A stretch of 40,744 bases of DNA from an uncultured Gammaproteobacteria bacterium (GTDB taxonomy: Bacteria; Pseudomonadota; Gammaproteobacteria; Arenicellales; JAANXG01): positions 1-40,744 of the forward strand of contig CALZGZ010000118.1 in the NCBI GenBank assembly GCA_945787105.1, read 5' to 3'. Below, in pieces: positions 17,358-25,675 of the stretch; within the stretch, counting starts at the first letter, position 1; the number at the start of each line of letters is the position of its first letter. The notes under the pieces were generated by a model. The model was not told the origin of the DNA and searched no databases. It saw nothing but the letters and a program-made list of their open reading frames with translations. Made by a program: the position numbers and the translations under genes.

Positions 17358-18224
17358 CTACCAGCCAAATCCATACAGATTGTCCAGCAGAGTTGCGAAC
17401 CCCTGGTATTCATCCTGATTCGTCGCCACCATCTGCTCACCGTTGGCGAAGCGTTCGCGAAGCCTTTTGGTTGCCACTAAGCCGTGTGGGGACAGCAGCG
17501 CAGCACGGATAACGCTTTGAATATTTTCCGGTAGTCGGGGACCAGCGGTAATCGCTTGTCGCGGTAAGGGTTTACTGAGATGGAGGATTCTTGTTTTACC
17601 TTTGGTATCGCCGTTATTGAATGTTGCATATAACGCGGACGGTATTACCGCCCCGCGGCAGTTACCCTTTAGAAGCTCGGCGAAGATATTCTCGAACCCG
17701 TTGACCTCAAAGATCTGTGGTTGGCGCACAGGATTTGCGAATTGGGTTTGCATGGTGAGGGTGGCCAGATTGGGCGGGGCGTGTGCGCACACTTTGTGTC
17801 CTGCGAGATCGGTAAGATTAAATACTACCTCATCGTTGTTCCGGGCGACGATGACGAAATTCAACGTACCCTGTACTCTTACCAACGGCGTGTGCCCTAA
17901 CCTGGTTACTCTCCAGCTGACAAAGTGCGGGCCATCAAAGATCAAATCATACTTATCGGTGCGCATATCCTTCATGTAGGATAGCCAATTGTTCGGGTGC
18001 CGATAGATAAACCGTCTGCCGGTCGCTTTGGTGAGGAATTCAGCAATCGGGCCGTAGTCTTTCTGACCATCCTCGGCGGTTTCGCCAGGAGGTGCAGAGA
18101 ACACATAAGTTTCCCCCACGCAGAACTGAGACCAGGTCAGTGCAAGCACGAACACGGTCCCGGCCGCGAATTTCACCAGATCTCGATGCGGTCTCGTTGA
18201 TTTGATGTCGTCAATCATAGACAT
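17358..18224 (-). CDS. PhnD/SsuA-like periplasmic binding protein, orphan
   Basis: About 288 residues from the ATG at 18224 (a TTG at 18236 and an ATG at 18218 also fit). A hydrophobic export segment VKFAAGTVFVLALTWSQFCVG follows a basic stretch, with cleavage near GETYVFSAPPG. The body is the type 2 periplasmic binding fold of the phosphonate/phosphite (PhnD) superfamily, with KYDLIFDGPHFVSW and HKVCAHAPPNLATLTM. No permease or ATPase accompanies it, so it may serve a distant transporter or act as a sensor domain partner. The ligand is unknown. It is divergent from fur (about 100 bases). Confidence 0.8.
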   Translation of the reverse strand: MSMIDDIKSTRPHRDLVKFAAGTVFVLALTWSQFCVGETYVFSAPPGETAEDGQKDYGPIAEFLTKATGRRFIYRHPNNWLSYMKDMRTDKYDLIFDGPHFVSWRVTRLGHTPLVRVQGTLNFVIVARNNDEVVFNLTDLAGHKVCAHAPPNLATLTMQTQFANPVRQPQIFEVNGFENIFAELLKGNCRGAVIPSALYATFNNGDTKGKTRILHLSKPLPRQAITAGPRLPENIQSVIRAALLSPHGLVATKRLRERFANGEQMVATNQDEYQGFATLLDNLYGFGW

Positions 18225-18324
18225 GAAGCCGTTCAATATTCAATCTGTCAATGCAGGTATTATTGCTAATAATTTGTACTAACGTTATTGTTTCAGCGAC
18301 CGATTATTCCTCAGGAGCCCATCG

Positions 18325-18801
18325 ATGTCTTCCAGCGCCGAGTTGAAGAAGGCAGGTCTCAAGACCACGCTGCCACGGCTCAAAATCTTGAGTATGCTCG
18401 AAAATGCCAGTATTCGGCATATGACGGCCGAGGACGTCTATAAGAGTTTGCTGGATTCCGGCGAGGAGATCGGTTTAGCGACTGTATACCGGGTGCTAAC
18501 GCAATTCGAAAACGCTGGGTTGGTGATACGTCACAATTTTGAAGGGGGTCGCTCGGTATTTGAACTCAACGATGAAGGCCATCACGATCATTTGGTATGC
18601 ATGGAATGTGGCGACGTGTTCGAGTTTTACGACAAAGCCATAGAGGAACGGCAGCAGAAAGTAGCGGACGAGTCCGGTTTTGTTCTCGATAATCACTCCT
18701 TGTACATGTATGGAGTCTGCGAGGGAATACGGAAGAATGGAAAGTGTTCCATCAACAAGAGAAAACTGCCGAGCATTCTCACCACCAGCAAACGACGATA
18801 A
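18325..18801 (+). CDS. fur: Ferric uptake regulator Fur
   Basis: Fe(II)-dependent repressor of iron acquisition genes. 158 residues: winged-helix DNA-binding domain with TLPRLKILSMLE and IGLATVYRVLTQFENAGL, then the dimerisation/metal domain with HHDH (86–89) and the CxxC pair Cys92/Cys95 for structural zinc. The C-terminal part (NHSLYMYGVCEGIRKNGKC) retains two further Cys. It is slightly longer than the usual ~150 residues and ends in a basic tail (KRKLPS…SKRR) rather than the His-rich tail of enterics. A good ribosome site (TCAGGAG) precedes the ATG. It lies five bases from the convergent iron permease gene that it probably controls. Confidence 0.94.
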   Translation: MSSSAELKKAGLKTTLPRLKILSMLENASIRHMTAEDVYKSLLDSGEEIGLATVYRVLTQFENAGLVIRHNFEGGRSVFELNDEGHHDHLVCMECGDVFEFYDKAIEERQQKVADESGFVLDNHSLYMYGVCEGIRKNGKCSINKRKLPSILTTSKRR

Positions 18802-18806
18802 GTTGT

Positions 18807-20522
18807 CTAAATATTGCCGTTGGTTCTGTCGACATAGGTGGTGGTGCGGCTGCGCGCGATGGCACGACTGAGTAGTATTACCGGCAAAAGTCCAACTAGT
18901 ACGATTGCGATCGCGGGTATCGCTGAATCGGCTAAGCGCTCATCGGAAGCCAACTCGAAAGCACGCACCGCCAAAGTATTAAAATTGAATGGACGCAGTA
19001 TCAAGGTGGCGGGTAGCTCCTTGAGAATGTCGACAAACACGATCAGACCGGCGGTTAGCAGACTTCCGCGCATTATCGGGATATGTACTCGGCGAAGGAC
19101 TTCCTTGGGGCGATAACCCAGCGACCGAGCTGCATCATCCATTGATTCTTTTATCTTTGCCAGTCCCGACTCTACCGTTTGTAAAGACACGGCAAGAAAA
19201 CGGACCATATACGCGAACACCAATGCGAAAAGTGTGCCGCTGAACAACAACCCGGTAGATATGCCGAACTGATTTCGAAACCAAAAATCTATGTTGTTAT
19301 CCAGCCACGCTAGAGACAGCATGACGCCGACTGCGATGACCGTGCCGGGTATTGCGTAACCCATGCCGGCCACCCGCGCTGCGGAAACGACAACCTTATT
19401 TGGTGATAGGCGTTTGCCGTAGGCAATGAGCAGAGCGATGAACACCGCCAAGGTTGCGGCGCCGGCGGCCAATGTGATGCTGTTGCGGATTAGCCGATAG
19501 AACTCGGGGTCAATCATCTGGTCAGCGGTGCGGTAGGCCCACAATAACAATTGTGCTGTTGGGAGCACGAATCCAAGCATCAAGGGCAGCGCACACGCTG
19601 AGATCGCCGCTGCCGCCCGCCATCCCGTAAGAAACTGCACATGAAATGGTTGCGAACGGATGCCTACGTGATGATACCGGGCACGCTTGCGAGACCAGCG
19701 CTCGAGCACTATAAGTAAAAATATGAAGCCCAGGAGAACAGAAGCCAATTGCGCAGCGGCAGAACTATCCCCAAGCCCAAACCAAGTGCGAAAGATGCCA
19801 GTAGTAAAGGTATCGACGCCGAAATACTGCACGGTGCCGTAATCTGCCAGGGTCTCCATCAATGCCAGCGATAAACCCGCGATAATAGCCGGTCGTGCCA
19901 TCGGTAGCGCCACGCGACGGAAACTTTGCCACGCGGTGCAGCCCAACAGGCGGCTGGCATCGGTCATGGAGACGGATTGTTCGAGAAACGCGGCCCGCGA
20001 TAACAGGTACACATAGGGATAAAGCACGAAAGAAAGCACGGCCATGGCGCCCGGCAGCGACCGGACTTCGGGAAACCAATAATCTCCGTATGACCACTCA
20101 AACCATTCCCGTAACTGATATTGCAGAGGACCGGCATAGTCGAGCATGCCGGTGTAAGTGTAGGCGGTGATATAAGCGGGCATTGACAACGGCAGCAATA
20201 AGGCCCATATCAGAGTGTCCCGACCGGGAAACTGGTACTGAGTCGTTAACCAAGCCGATCCCACGCCGAGTAACAGGGTGCCGACACCGACGCCCACCAT
20301 CAATAACAGCGAGTTGATAACGTAATCCGTTAGTACGGTTTCGAACAAATGCCGCCACACATCGCTCGCCGGCTGCAACACAAAACTCAATACCACCAAA
20401 ATCGGCAATGCGAGTAATGCGGAAACAGCCACCACTGCGAGACTCCAGCCATGACGGTGCCACCAAGTCGCTGGAGATGATTTGGAGGTGGCGATAGTGC
20501 TTGGATGTGTCGGAGATAGCAC
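18807..20522 (-). CDS. fbpB: Fe(3+) ABC transporter permease (FbpB-type, two fused permease domains)
   Basis: 571 residues with about 12 hydrophobic segments in two homologous halves, each with a binding-protein-dependent permease signature: ALPMARPAIIAGLSLALMET in the first half and a second EAA-like stretch around KIKESMDDAARSLGYRP and VHIPIMRGSLLTAGLIVFVD. This double-length form is typical of FbpB/SfuB ferric iron permeases. It follows the binding-protein gene by eight bases on the same strand, so the two form an operon under the Fur box at 21610. No ATPase gene follows; the next gene is the convergent fur. Confidence 0.9.
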   Translation of the reverse strand: MLSPTHPSTIATSKSSPATWWHRHGWSLAVVAVSALLALPILVVLSFVLQPASDVWRHLFETVLTDYVINSLLLMVGVGVGTLLLGVGSAWLTTQYQFPGRDTLIWALLLPLSMPAYITAYTYTGMLDYAGPLQYQLREWFEWSYGDYWFPEVRSLPGAMAVLSFVLYPYVYLLSRAAFLEQSVSMTDASRLLGCTAWQSFRRVALPMARPAIIAGLSLALMETLADYGTVQYFGVDTFTTGIFRTWFGLGDSSAAAQLASVLLGFIFLLIVLERWSRKRARYHHVGIRSQPFHVQFLTGWRAAAAISACALPLMLGFVLPTAQLLLWAYRTADQMIDPEFYRLIRNSITLAAGAATLAVFIALLIAYGKRLSPNKVVVSAARVAGMGYAIPGTVIAVGVMLSLAWLDNNIDFWFRNQFGISTGLLFSGTLFALVFAYMVRFLAVSLQTVESGLAKIKESMDDAARSLGYRPKEVLRRVHIPIMRGSLLTAGLIVFVDILKELPATLILRPFNFNTLAVRAFELASDERLADSAIPAIAIVLVGLLPVILLSRAIARSRTTTYVDRTNGNI

Positions 20523-20530
20523 CGGGACGT

Positions 20531-21559
20531 CTACCTCCAGCCGGCCCGATCCATGAGTTTGACTGCAGTACTATTGTATTTGCCGAGCAGCGACAAGTTG
20601 ACTGAGTCCCCTTCAAATGTTCCCCATTGCTTCAGTATTTCGCTGGGTTCCATACCTGCTTTGACCGGGTATTCGTGATTGCTATCAGCGTAAAGACGTT
20701 GCGCTTCACCGCCGACCAAAAATTCAAGCAGTTTTATTGCGTTGTCCTTGTGCTTGGCGAATTTTGTCACGCCAGCGCCGCTGACATTTATGTGCGTACC
20801 CCTTCCTTTTTGGTTTGGCCATATTATGCCGATCTTCCCGGCCACTTCACGTGCCCGCTGGCCCTTTTTAGAAGTCGCCATGCGCGCCAGGTAATAAGTA
20901 TTCGCGATTGCAATGGTACATTGGCCGGCAGCGGCAGCCCGAATCTGGTCGCGATCCCCGCCTTTTGGTGGTCGTGCCAGGTTCGCTACTAGAGCCCGTG
21001 CCCACTGTTCGGTTTGCTGCTCACCGATGGCTACAATCATCGATGCCACCAGTGATTGGTTGTAGATGTTGCTTGAAGAACGCACACAAATCTTGCCCTT
21101 CCACCTGGGCTCGGCTAATTCCTCGTAGCTTGTCAACGTGCTTGGATCCAGTTTTCCTATTGCATACATGATAGGTCGCGCCCGTAATGACAATCCGAAC
21201 CAGTAGTTGTCCGGATCTCTGTAGCTTGCGGGTACGGATTCTTGCAGCACGTCGGAACTAACAGGCTGTAACAACTCGGCAATTTTCGCACGGTGTAAAC
21301 GTCCGGCGTCCACAGTAATCAGAACATCGGCAGGTGTGTTTGCGCCCTCTGTTTCCAGGCGTTTCAGCAGTGCATCCGCCTTGCCGGTAACCAGATTGAC
21401 CTTAATACCTGTTTTTTGGCTGAATTCATCCAGCAGCGGTTTGATCAGAGCCTCTTTGCGAGCGGAGTAGAGATTGACCTCTTGTGCGTAGCCAACGCTC
21501 ACCGCCAGCACCATGCCCCCAAGTCCAAGGCCCAGAATTTTAAGGATTTTCATAACCAT
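20531..21559 (-). CDS. fbpA: Fe(3+) ABC transporter substrate-binding protein (FbpA/IdiA type)
   Basis: Periplasmic ferric-iron binding protein. From the ATG at 21559 (GAGGAAC five bases upstream; ATG 21553 also possible) it has 342 residues. Signal peptide KILKILGLGLGGMVLAVSVGYA is followed by EVNLYSARKEALIKPLLDEF, the standard start of this class. Iron-ligand tyrosines are visible in ANTYYLARM. Other family segments: DVLITVDAGRLHRAK and YWFGLSLRARPIMYA. It is the first gene of an fbpA–fbpB operon, with a near-perfect Fur box and -10 element directly upstream, so it should be iron-repressed. The open frame extends to 21622, but the extra residues fall inside the Fur box region and are not protein-like. 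Confidence 0.92.
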   Translation of the reverse strand: MVMKILKILGLGLGGMVLAVSVGYAQEVNLYSARKEALIKPLLDEFSQKTGIKVNLVTGKADALLKRLETEGANTPADVLITVDAGRLHRAKIAELLQPVSSDVLQESVPASYRDPDNYWFGLSLRARPIMYAIGKLDPSTLTSYEELAEPRWKGKICVRSSSNIYNQSLVASMIVAIGEQQTEQWARALVANLARPPKGGDRDQIRAAAAGQCTIAIANTYYLARMATSKKGQRAREVAGKIGIIWPNQKGRGTHINVSGAGVTKFAKHKDNAIKLLEFLVGGEAQRLYADSNHEYPVKAGMEPSEILKQWGTFEGDSVNLSLLGKYNSTAVKLMDRAGWR

Positions 21560-21609
21560 ATGTTCCTCGTAGTTCACGTATCGTGGATCGATTATCAGAT
21601 ATATTAACA

Positions 21610-21644
21610 ATAATACGAACAATAATCATTATTATTCGTATTAT
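21610..21644. promoter_or_regulatory. Fur box, 35-bp near-perfect palindrome
   Basis: Centred on C21627, 16 of 17 base pairs mirror each other: ATAATACGAACAATAAT on the left and ATTATTATTCGTATTAT on the right. The core AATAATCATTATT matches the GATAATNATTATC-type Fur repeat. It overlaps the -10 of fbpA (21640–21645) and ends eight bases from the -35 of the divergent gcv promoter. fur itself is 3 kb away. Confidence 0.88.
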
Positions 21645-21645
21645 A
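21640..21645 (-). promoter_or_regulatory. -10 box of the fbpA–fbpB promoter
   Basis: A perfect TATAAT on the minus strand, embedded in the right end of the Fur palindrome. The -35 position (about 21663–21668, TAGCTG) is weak. Binding of Fur would block polymerase here. Confidence 0.55.
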
Positions 21646-21652
21646 GAACAAC

Positions 21653-21681
21653 TTGGCACGCGCAGCTACGGTCAGTATAGT
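21653..21681 (+). promoter_or_regulatory. Sigma-70 promoter of the gcv operon
   Basis: TTGGCA (21653–21658) and TATAGT (21676–21681) are separated by 17 bases. The predicted start near 21688 gives a leader of about 385 bases that includes the glycine riboswitch. It runs back-to-back with the fbpA promoter. Confidence 0.6.
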
Positions 21682-21828
21682 TTTACTCCCGGCGAGACGG
21701 TCCGTGGGAGACGCCCGTTAATATTCGCTTGGAACCGGGAAATCACGCTTTGATTTTGGACGAATATGCATTCCTGGAATGGTTCCGAGTACATTGCCGG
21801 GGGCCGATGGCGCAACCTCGCCCGGAAA

Positions 21829-21888
21829 CGCACCGGCAAAGGGACCGCGGAATCGGCCGGCTCTAGGGAGGGCCCCATTGCCGGTGCG
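21829..21888 (+). other. Stable hairpin in the gcv leader, upstream of the glycine aptamer
   Basis: CGCACCGGCAA (21829–21839) pairs perfectly over 11 bases with TTGCCGGTGCG (21878–21888), enclosing a GC-rich 38-base loop. No T-run follows, so it is not a simple terminator. It may be a degenerate first aptamer or an independent leader element. Confidence 0.5.
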
Positions 21889-21923
21889 TGGTTGTTTGCG
21901 GTCAGAGTCAAAGGAACGTTCGT

Positions 21924-22012
21924 GACTGCTCACAGAGGCAATATGCCTTACGTTGTGAGAAGGCATTGGGCACCGAAGGCGGTTAAGCTCTCAGGTAACC
22001 GGACAGAGGGGC
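21924..22012 (+). promoter_or_regulatory. Glycine riboswitch aptamer
   Basis: Conserved core CACCGAAGG (21971–21979), CTCTCAGG (21988–21995) followed by TAACC, and GGACAGAG (22001–22008), in the standard order. A 7-bp P2 stem, ATGCCTT (21943–21949) with AAGGCAT (21960–21966), precedes the core. The P3 extension is very short. It lies directly upstream of gcvT and runs into a terminator, so glycine binding probably turns transcription on, as known for gcv riboswitches. A second full aptamer is not obvious. Confidence 0.87.
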
Positions 22013-22039
22013 GGTGGCTGTCCAGCCATCGCCTTTTTT
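22010..22039 (+). terminator. Rho-independent terminator, expression platform of the glycine riboswitch
   Basis: GGCGGTGGCT pairs with AGCCATCGCC (10 pairs, one G·U, loop GTCC) and is followed by TTTTTT. Its 5' arm begins inside the GAGGGG end of the aptamer, so ligand-bound aptamer and terminator can compete. It ends 33 bases before the gcvT start. Confidence 0.85.
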
Positions 22040-22072
22040 AACTTTTACGACGCGTTTAAATTAACCACGAAA

Positions 22073-23176
22073 ATGAACAAAAAAACACCGCTTTTCAAAT
22101 TACATGAACAAACGGGAGCGAAGATCGTCACTTTCGGCGGCTGGGATATGCCGCTTCATTATGGATCCCAAGTCGAAGAACATCACGCAGTGCGCCGAGA
22201 CGCCGGCATGTTTGATGTGTCACACATGGCTCGCGTGGACCTTCGCGGCAACGGCGTGCGTCAGTTTTTTCGGCGTTTGGTGGCCAATGATGTTGACAAG
22301 CTAACGGTATCCGGGAAAGCGCTGTATACGTGCATGTTAAATGCGCACGGTGGTGTGATAGACGATCTAATTATTTATTTCGTGCGCGATGATTGGTTTC
22401 GAATTGTGGTGAATGCGGCCACCCGCGACAAGGATTTGGCATGGATCGAAGATCACGCCCAACAAGTGCAGGGGGTAGATATTGAACCGCGGTCGGATTT
22501 GGCGATGATTGCAGTACAAGGTCCCAACGGCCGCGACAAGACTTGTGTTGCCCTGGGTGATGCGGTAAAGGAAGCGTCTGCCAATCTAAAACCGTTCTTT
22601 GCCGTCGAAACCAACGACTACTTTATCGCTAGAACAGGCTATACCGGTGAGGACGGATTCGAGATTATATTACCGAATGACCAGGCGCCATATGTTTGGC
22701 GCGCATTGCAACGGGCCGGGGTCGCCCCCTGCGGTCTAGCAGCACGCGATACGCTACGGCTAGAGGCAGGAATGAATTTGTATGGAACGGATATGGACGA
22801 AAACACCACGCCTTTAGAGTCGGGCCTGGCGTGGACTGTTGCCTGGGAACCGAAGGACCGGGATTTTGTAGGACGCAAGGCGCTGGAGAGGCAGCGCGCA
22901 CAAGGTGTGGCGCGTAAGTTAATCGGGCTGGTGTTGCTGGATAAGCGCGTATTACGTAGTCATCAGCGAGTGACGTGCGCGGGTGGGCAACAAGGCGAGA
23001 TTACCAGTGGTACTTTTTCACCCACTTTGGGTTGTGCCATTGCGATGGCTCGTGTTCCCGTCGCGGTGCAGACCGGAGATTCGTGTCAGGTCGAGATCCG
23101 TGGCAAGCAACTGGATGCGAAGGTTGTCAAGTATCCGTTTGTGCGTCACGGAAAGAGTTGTTTGCCGGATCTTTGA
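22073..23176 (+). CDS. gcvT: Aminomethyltransferase, glycine cleavage T protein
   Basis: Transfers the aminomethylene carbon from lipoyl-H protein to tetrahydrofolate, releasing ammonia and 5,10-methylene-THF. 367 residues, normal for the family: [21 protein letters not shown] at the start, [16 protein letters not shown], a mid-protein [13 protein letters not shown], and [13 protein letters not shown]. The C-terminal barrel begins near [10 protein letters not shown]. It is the first gene of the gcvT–gcvH–gcvPA–tpx–gcvPB run and follows the riboswitch leader. The ribosome site (CACGAAA) is weak. Confidence 0.96.
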   Translation: MNKKTPLFKLHEQTGAKIVTFGGWDMPLHYGSQVEEHHAVRRDAGMFDVSHMARVDLRGNGVRQFFRRLVANDVDKLTVSGKALYTCMLNAHGGVIDDLIIYFVRDDWFRIVVNAATRDKDLAWIEDHAQQVQGVDIEPRSDLAMIAVQGPNGRDKTCVALGDAVKEASANLKPFFAVETNDYFIARTGYTGEDGFEIILPNDQAPYVWRALQRAGVAPCGLAARDTLRLEAGMNLYGTDMDENTTPLESGLAWTVAWEPKDRDFVGRKALERQRAQGVARKLIGLVLLDKRVLRSHQRVTCAGGQQGEITSGTFSPTLGCAIAMARVPVAVQTGDSCQVEIRGKQLDAKVVKYPFVRHGKSCLPDL

Positions 23177-23213
23177 TTATACGAAACGCAGCGCTCAATT
23201 GAAGGAGAGTGAG

Positions 23214-23606
23214 ATGAGTGAAATACCCGAGGATTTGAGATACACCAACACCCATGAATGGTTGCGGATAATGGAAGATGGTCATATTGAGGTTGGTATA
23301 ACGGAGCATGCACAAGAGATGATGGGCGACATGGTGTTCGTGGAACTGCCAGAAGTTGGCACCAATGTCAGCACCGGAGAGGAGTGTGCGGTGGTGGAAT
23401 CAGTCAAGGCAGCATCCGACGTTTATGCGCCGGTAGGTGGAGAAATTGTTGAGGTGAATAGCGAACTGGCCGATGCTCCCGAGACTATTAATCAGGATCC
23501 CTACTACCGGGGATGGCTATTTCGTCTACGCCCCGTTGATCAATCGGCGGCCGATAATCTTCTTGATCCCGCCGCCTATGAGCAAGTGGTCGCGTCGGAA
23601 TCTTAG
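23214..23606 (+). CDS. gcvH: Glycine cleavage H protein
   Basis: Lipoylated carrier that moves the aminomethyl group among the P, T and L proteins. 130 residues. The lipoyl-attachment lysine is Lys65 in [35 protein letters not shown] and the C-terminal [11 protein letters not shown] are characteristic. The ATG at 23214 has GAAGGAGAGTGAG immediately upstream, the best ribosome site in the operon, although the frame is open back into gcvT. It starts 37 bases after gcvT and precedes gcvPA by 30. Confidence 0.97.
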   Translation: MSEIPEDLRYTNTHEWLRIMEDGHIEVGITEHAQEMMGDMVFVELPEVGTNVSTGEECAVVESVKAASDVYAPVGGEIVEVNSELADAPETINQDPYYRGWLFRLRPVDQSAADNLLDPAAYEQVVASES

Positions 23607-23636
23607 TATGCGCGAGTAAGAATAGGCGGATCAGCT

Positions 23637-25037
23637 ATGCCCTTTATCCCTCATACCGAATCAGAAATTAGAGACATGCTCGACGTGATCGGAGTTGACT
23701 CCATCGACGATCTATTTGACGAGATACCGGAAGATTTACGCGCGCTAGCACTGTCCTTAGTGCCGGAGGGCATCAATGAGATGGAGATCGGGCGGGTCAT
23801 GATGGAGCGTGCGAATAAAGATGGACTGTATGTGAATTTCATAGGTGGCGGTGCTTACGAGCACCACATACCCGCCGTGGTTTGGGAATTGACTACCCGC
23901 GGTGAGTTTTACTCTGCCTATACGCCGTATCAAGCGGAGGCCAGCCAGGGTACGCTGCAGTTGCTCTATGAATTTCAAACCATGATGGCAAGATTGACCG
24001 GCTTGGAAGTCTCCAACGCCTCTCTTTATGATGGCGCGTCTGCGTTAGCAGAGGCAGTCCTCGCAGCAGTACGCGCAAAAAAGAAAGCAACCAAAGTTTT
24101 GATGCCAAGCACAATCTCTCCCGTATATCGACAAGTGGTAAGCAACATTGTCAGAAATCAAGGTATCGAGCTCATTGAACTGCCGTTCTCTGAAGTTGGT
24201 GGCCATACTCCAGTCGAGATCGTGTCGCAACAAACGACCGACGATATTGCGGCGCTCGTTGTTCCACAGCCAAACTACTTCGGTGTCCTGGAGGAGGTCG
24301 ATGCATTGACCGATTGGGCGCATGATCATGGATTGCTGGTAATTGGATTGGTAAATCCCATCGCGATGGCGTTACTCAAGCCACCCGGGCGTTGGGGTAA
24401 GCAGGGTGCGGATATCGCGGTGGGTGAGGGTCAACCTGTCGGTATACCCTTATCCTCCGGGGGGCCGTACTTTGGTTTCATGTGTTGCAAACAAAAGCTG
24501 ATCAGACAGTTGCCCGGACGTATCGTTGGGCGCACTGTGGATACGCAAGGAAGACCCGGGTTTACCCTCACTTTGCAGGCGCGGGAGCAACACATCCGGC
24601 GCTCAAAAGCGACCTCTAACATCTGTACCAATCAGGGTCTGATGGTCACCGCGGCTACGATTTACATCGCGCTGTTGGGTGCGGACGGACTGCGCAGGGT
24701 AGCCCTACAATGTCACGCTAATACGAAGCGCTTGTTGAATTCACTTGCCAAAATCGAGGGTGTCGAAAAACTCTTCGACCGGCCGTTCTTCCACGAGGGC
24801 GTACTTCGATTGACCCAAGACCCATCGGCTATATTGAGGGCGCTGGAGGCGCAAGGTATTGTTGGGGGCATCGATCTCAGCCGGCACTATCCGCAACTCG
24901 GGGACACCATGCTGGTATGCGCAACCGAGACTCGTACCGACACTGAGATGGATAACTACGAATTACATTTGGAACGCATTATGTCGCGCCGGCGGCTTGA
25001 TCCACCGTGTGCACAAAAGGTCGCCGGTAAAGTGTAG
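23637..25037 (+). CDS. gcvPA: Glycine dehydrogenase (decarboxylating) subunit 1
   Basis: N-terminal half of the split P protein, forming a heterotetramer with subunit 2. 466 residues: [17 protein letters not shown] at the start, [47 protein letters not shown] and SGGPYFGFM are family segments. It carries no PLP lysine, as expected; that lies in gcvPB. The split arrangement differs from the single ~950-residue GcvP of E. coli. It is followed by tpx rather than gcvPB directly. The downstream 128-base gap may hold a separate tpx promoter. Confidence 0.96.
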   Translation: MPFIPHTESEIRDMLDVIGVDSIDDLFDEIPEDLRALALSLVPEGINEMEIGRVMMERANKDGLYVNFIGGGAYEHHIPAVVWELTTRGEFYSAYTPYQAEASQGTLQLLYEFQTMMARLTGLEVSNASLYDGASALAEAVLAAVRAKKKATKVLMPSTISPVYRQVVSNIVRNQGIELIELPFSEVGGHTPVEIVSQQTTDDIAALVVPQPNYFGVLEEVDALTDWAHDHGLLVIGLVNPIAMALLKPPGRWGKQGADIAVGEGQPVGIPLSSGGPYFGFMCCKQKLIRQLPGRIVGRTVDTQGRPGFTLTLQAREQHIRRSKATSNICTNQGLMVTAATIYIALLGADGLRRVALQCHANTKRLLNSLAKIEGVEKLFDRPFFHEGVLRLTQDPSAILRALEAQGIVGGIDLSRHYPQLGDTMLVCATETRTDTEMDNYELHLERIMSRRRLDPPCAQKVAGKV

Positions 25038-25165
25038 ATGGATGTGAACAGCCAGCAGCTTCCACGGGAGCGGCCAGCAAAGATATTGCAAATTATTTGA
25101 ATGCGGCTAGTAGAGCAGCACAAATGTATTTACAGAAAACAAATTAACACGACGAGGAGATAGAC

Positions 25166-25669
25166 ATGGCGCAAGTAACATTAAAAGGTAACGCAATCAA
25201 CACCAATGGTGATCTACCAAATATGGGAAGCGACGCCCCTGATTTTGCGTTGGTTGATGGCGATCTCAATAACGTTTCACTTGCCGATTTTAGTGGAAAG
25301 AAGAAGCTTCTCAATATCGTTCCCAGTCTGGACACGCCGGTTTGTGCAGTTTCCACAAAACGGTTCAATGAGCAGGCTAAGGGCCGTGATGATCTTGTGG
25401 TGTTGATCATTTCTGCCGACCTACCATTTGCCCAAGGCCGTTTCTGCGAAGCGGAATCGACGCACGCAGTTAAGACTCTGTCGATGATGCGTAGCCGGAA
25501 CTTCGCAAAGGACTATGGCGTGCTGTTAGTGGACGGTCCATTATCCGGTATCACTGCCCGCGCGGTGGTTGTTCTCGATGAGAACAATAAAGTCATGTAC
25601 AAGGAACTGGTACCGGAAATTGGGCAAGAACCCGATTATGACAAGGCCATGCAGGTGCTTGGTAAGTGA
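25166..25669 (+). CDS. tpx: Thiol peroxidase, atypical 2-Cys peroxiredoxin
   Basis: Reduces hydrogen peroxide and alkyl hydroperoxides with thioredoxin. 167 residues, the usual Tpx length. The peroxidatic Cys60 is in PSLDTPVCAVST and the resolving Cys94 in LPFAQGRFCEAES, the spacing that defines Tpx. An excellent ribosome site (GACGAGGAG) precedes the ATG. The gene stands between the two halves of glycine decarboxylase: 128 bases after gcvPA and only six bases before gcvPB. Translation of gcvPB may therefore depend on tpx. Confidence 0.95.
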   Translation: MAQVTLKGNAINTNGDLPNMGSDAPDFALVDGDLNNVSLADFSGKKKLLNIVPSLDTPVCAVSTKRFNEQAKGRDDLVVLIISADLPFAQGRFCEAESTHAVKTLSMMRSRNFAKDYGVLLVDGPLSGITARAVVVLDENNKVMYKELVPEIGQEPDYDKAMQVLGK

Positions 25670-25675
25670 CAAAGT

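Noticed and set aside
18245-18300. AT-rich inverted repeat ATTATT-GCT-AATAAT between the PhnD-like gene and fur as a second Fur box
   Set aside because: The half-sites have the opposite order to the Fur consensus and the spacing is wrong; compared with 21610–21644 it is a poor match.
21672-21966. Minus-strand frames of 79–82 codons in the gcv leader
   Set aside because: They run antisense to the riboswitch leader and arise from its GC-rich stems.
25038-25100. 20-codon frame starting ATGGATGTG right after gcvPA
   Set aside because: Too short, no ribosome site and no conserved feature; treated as intergenic.
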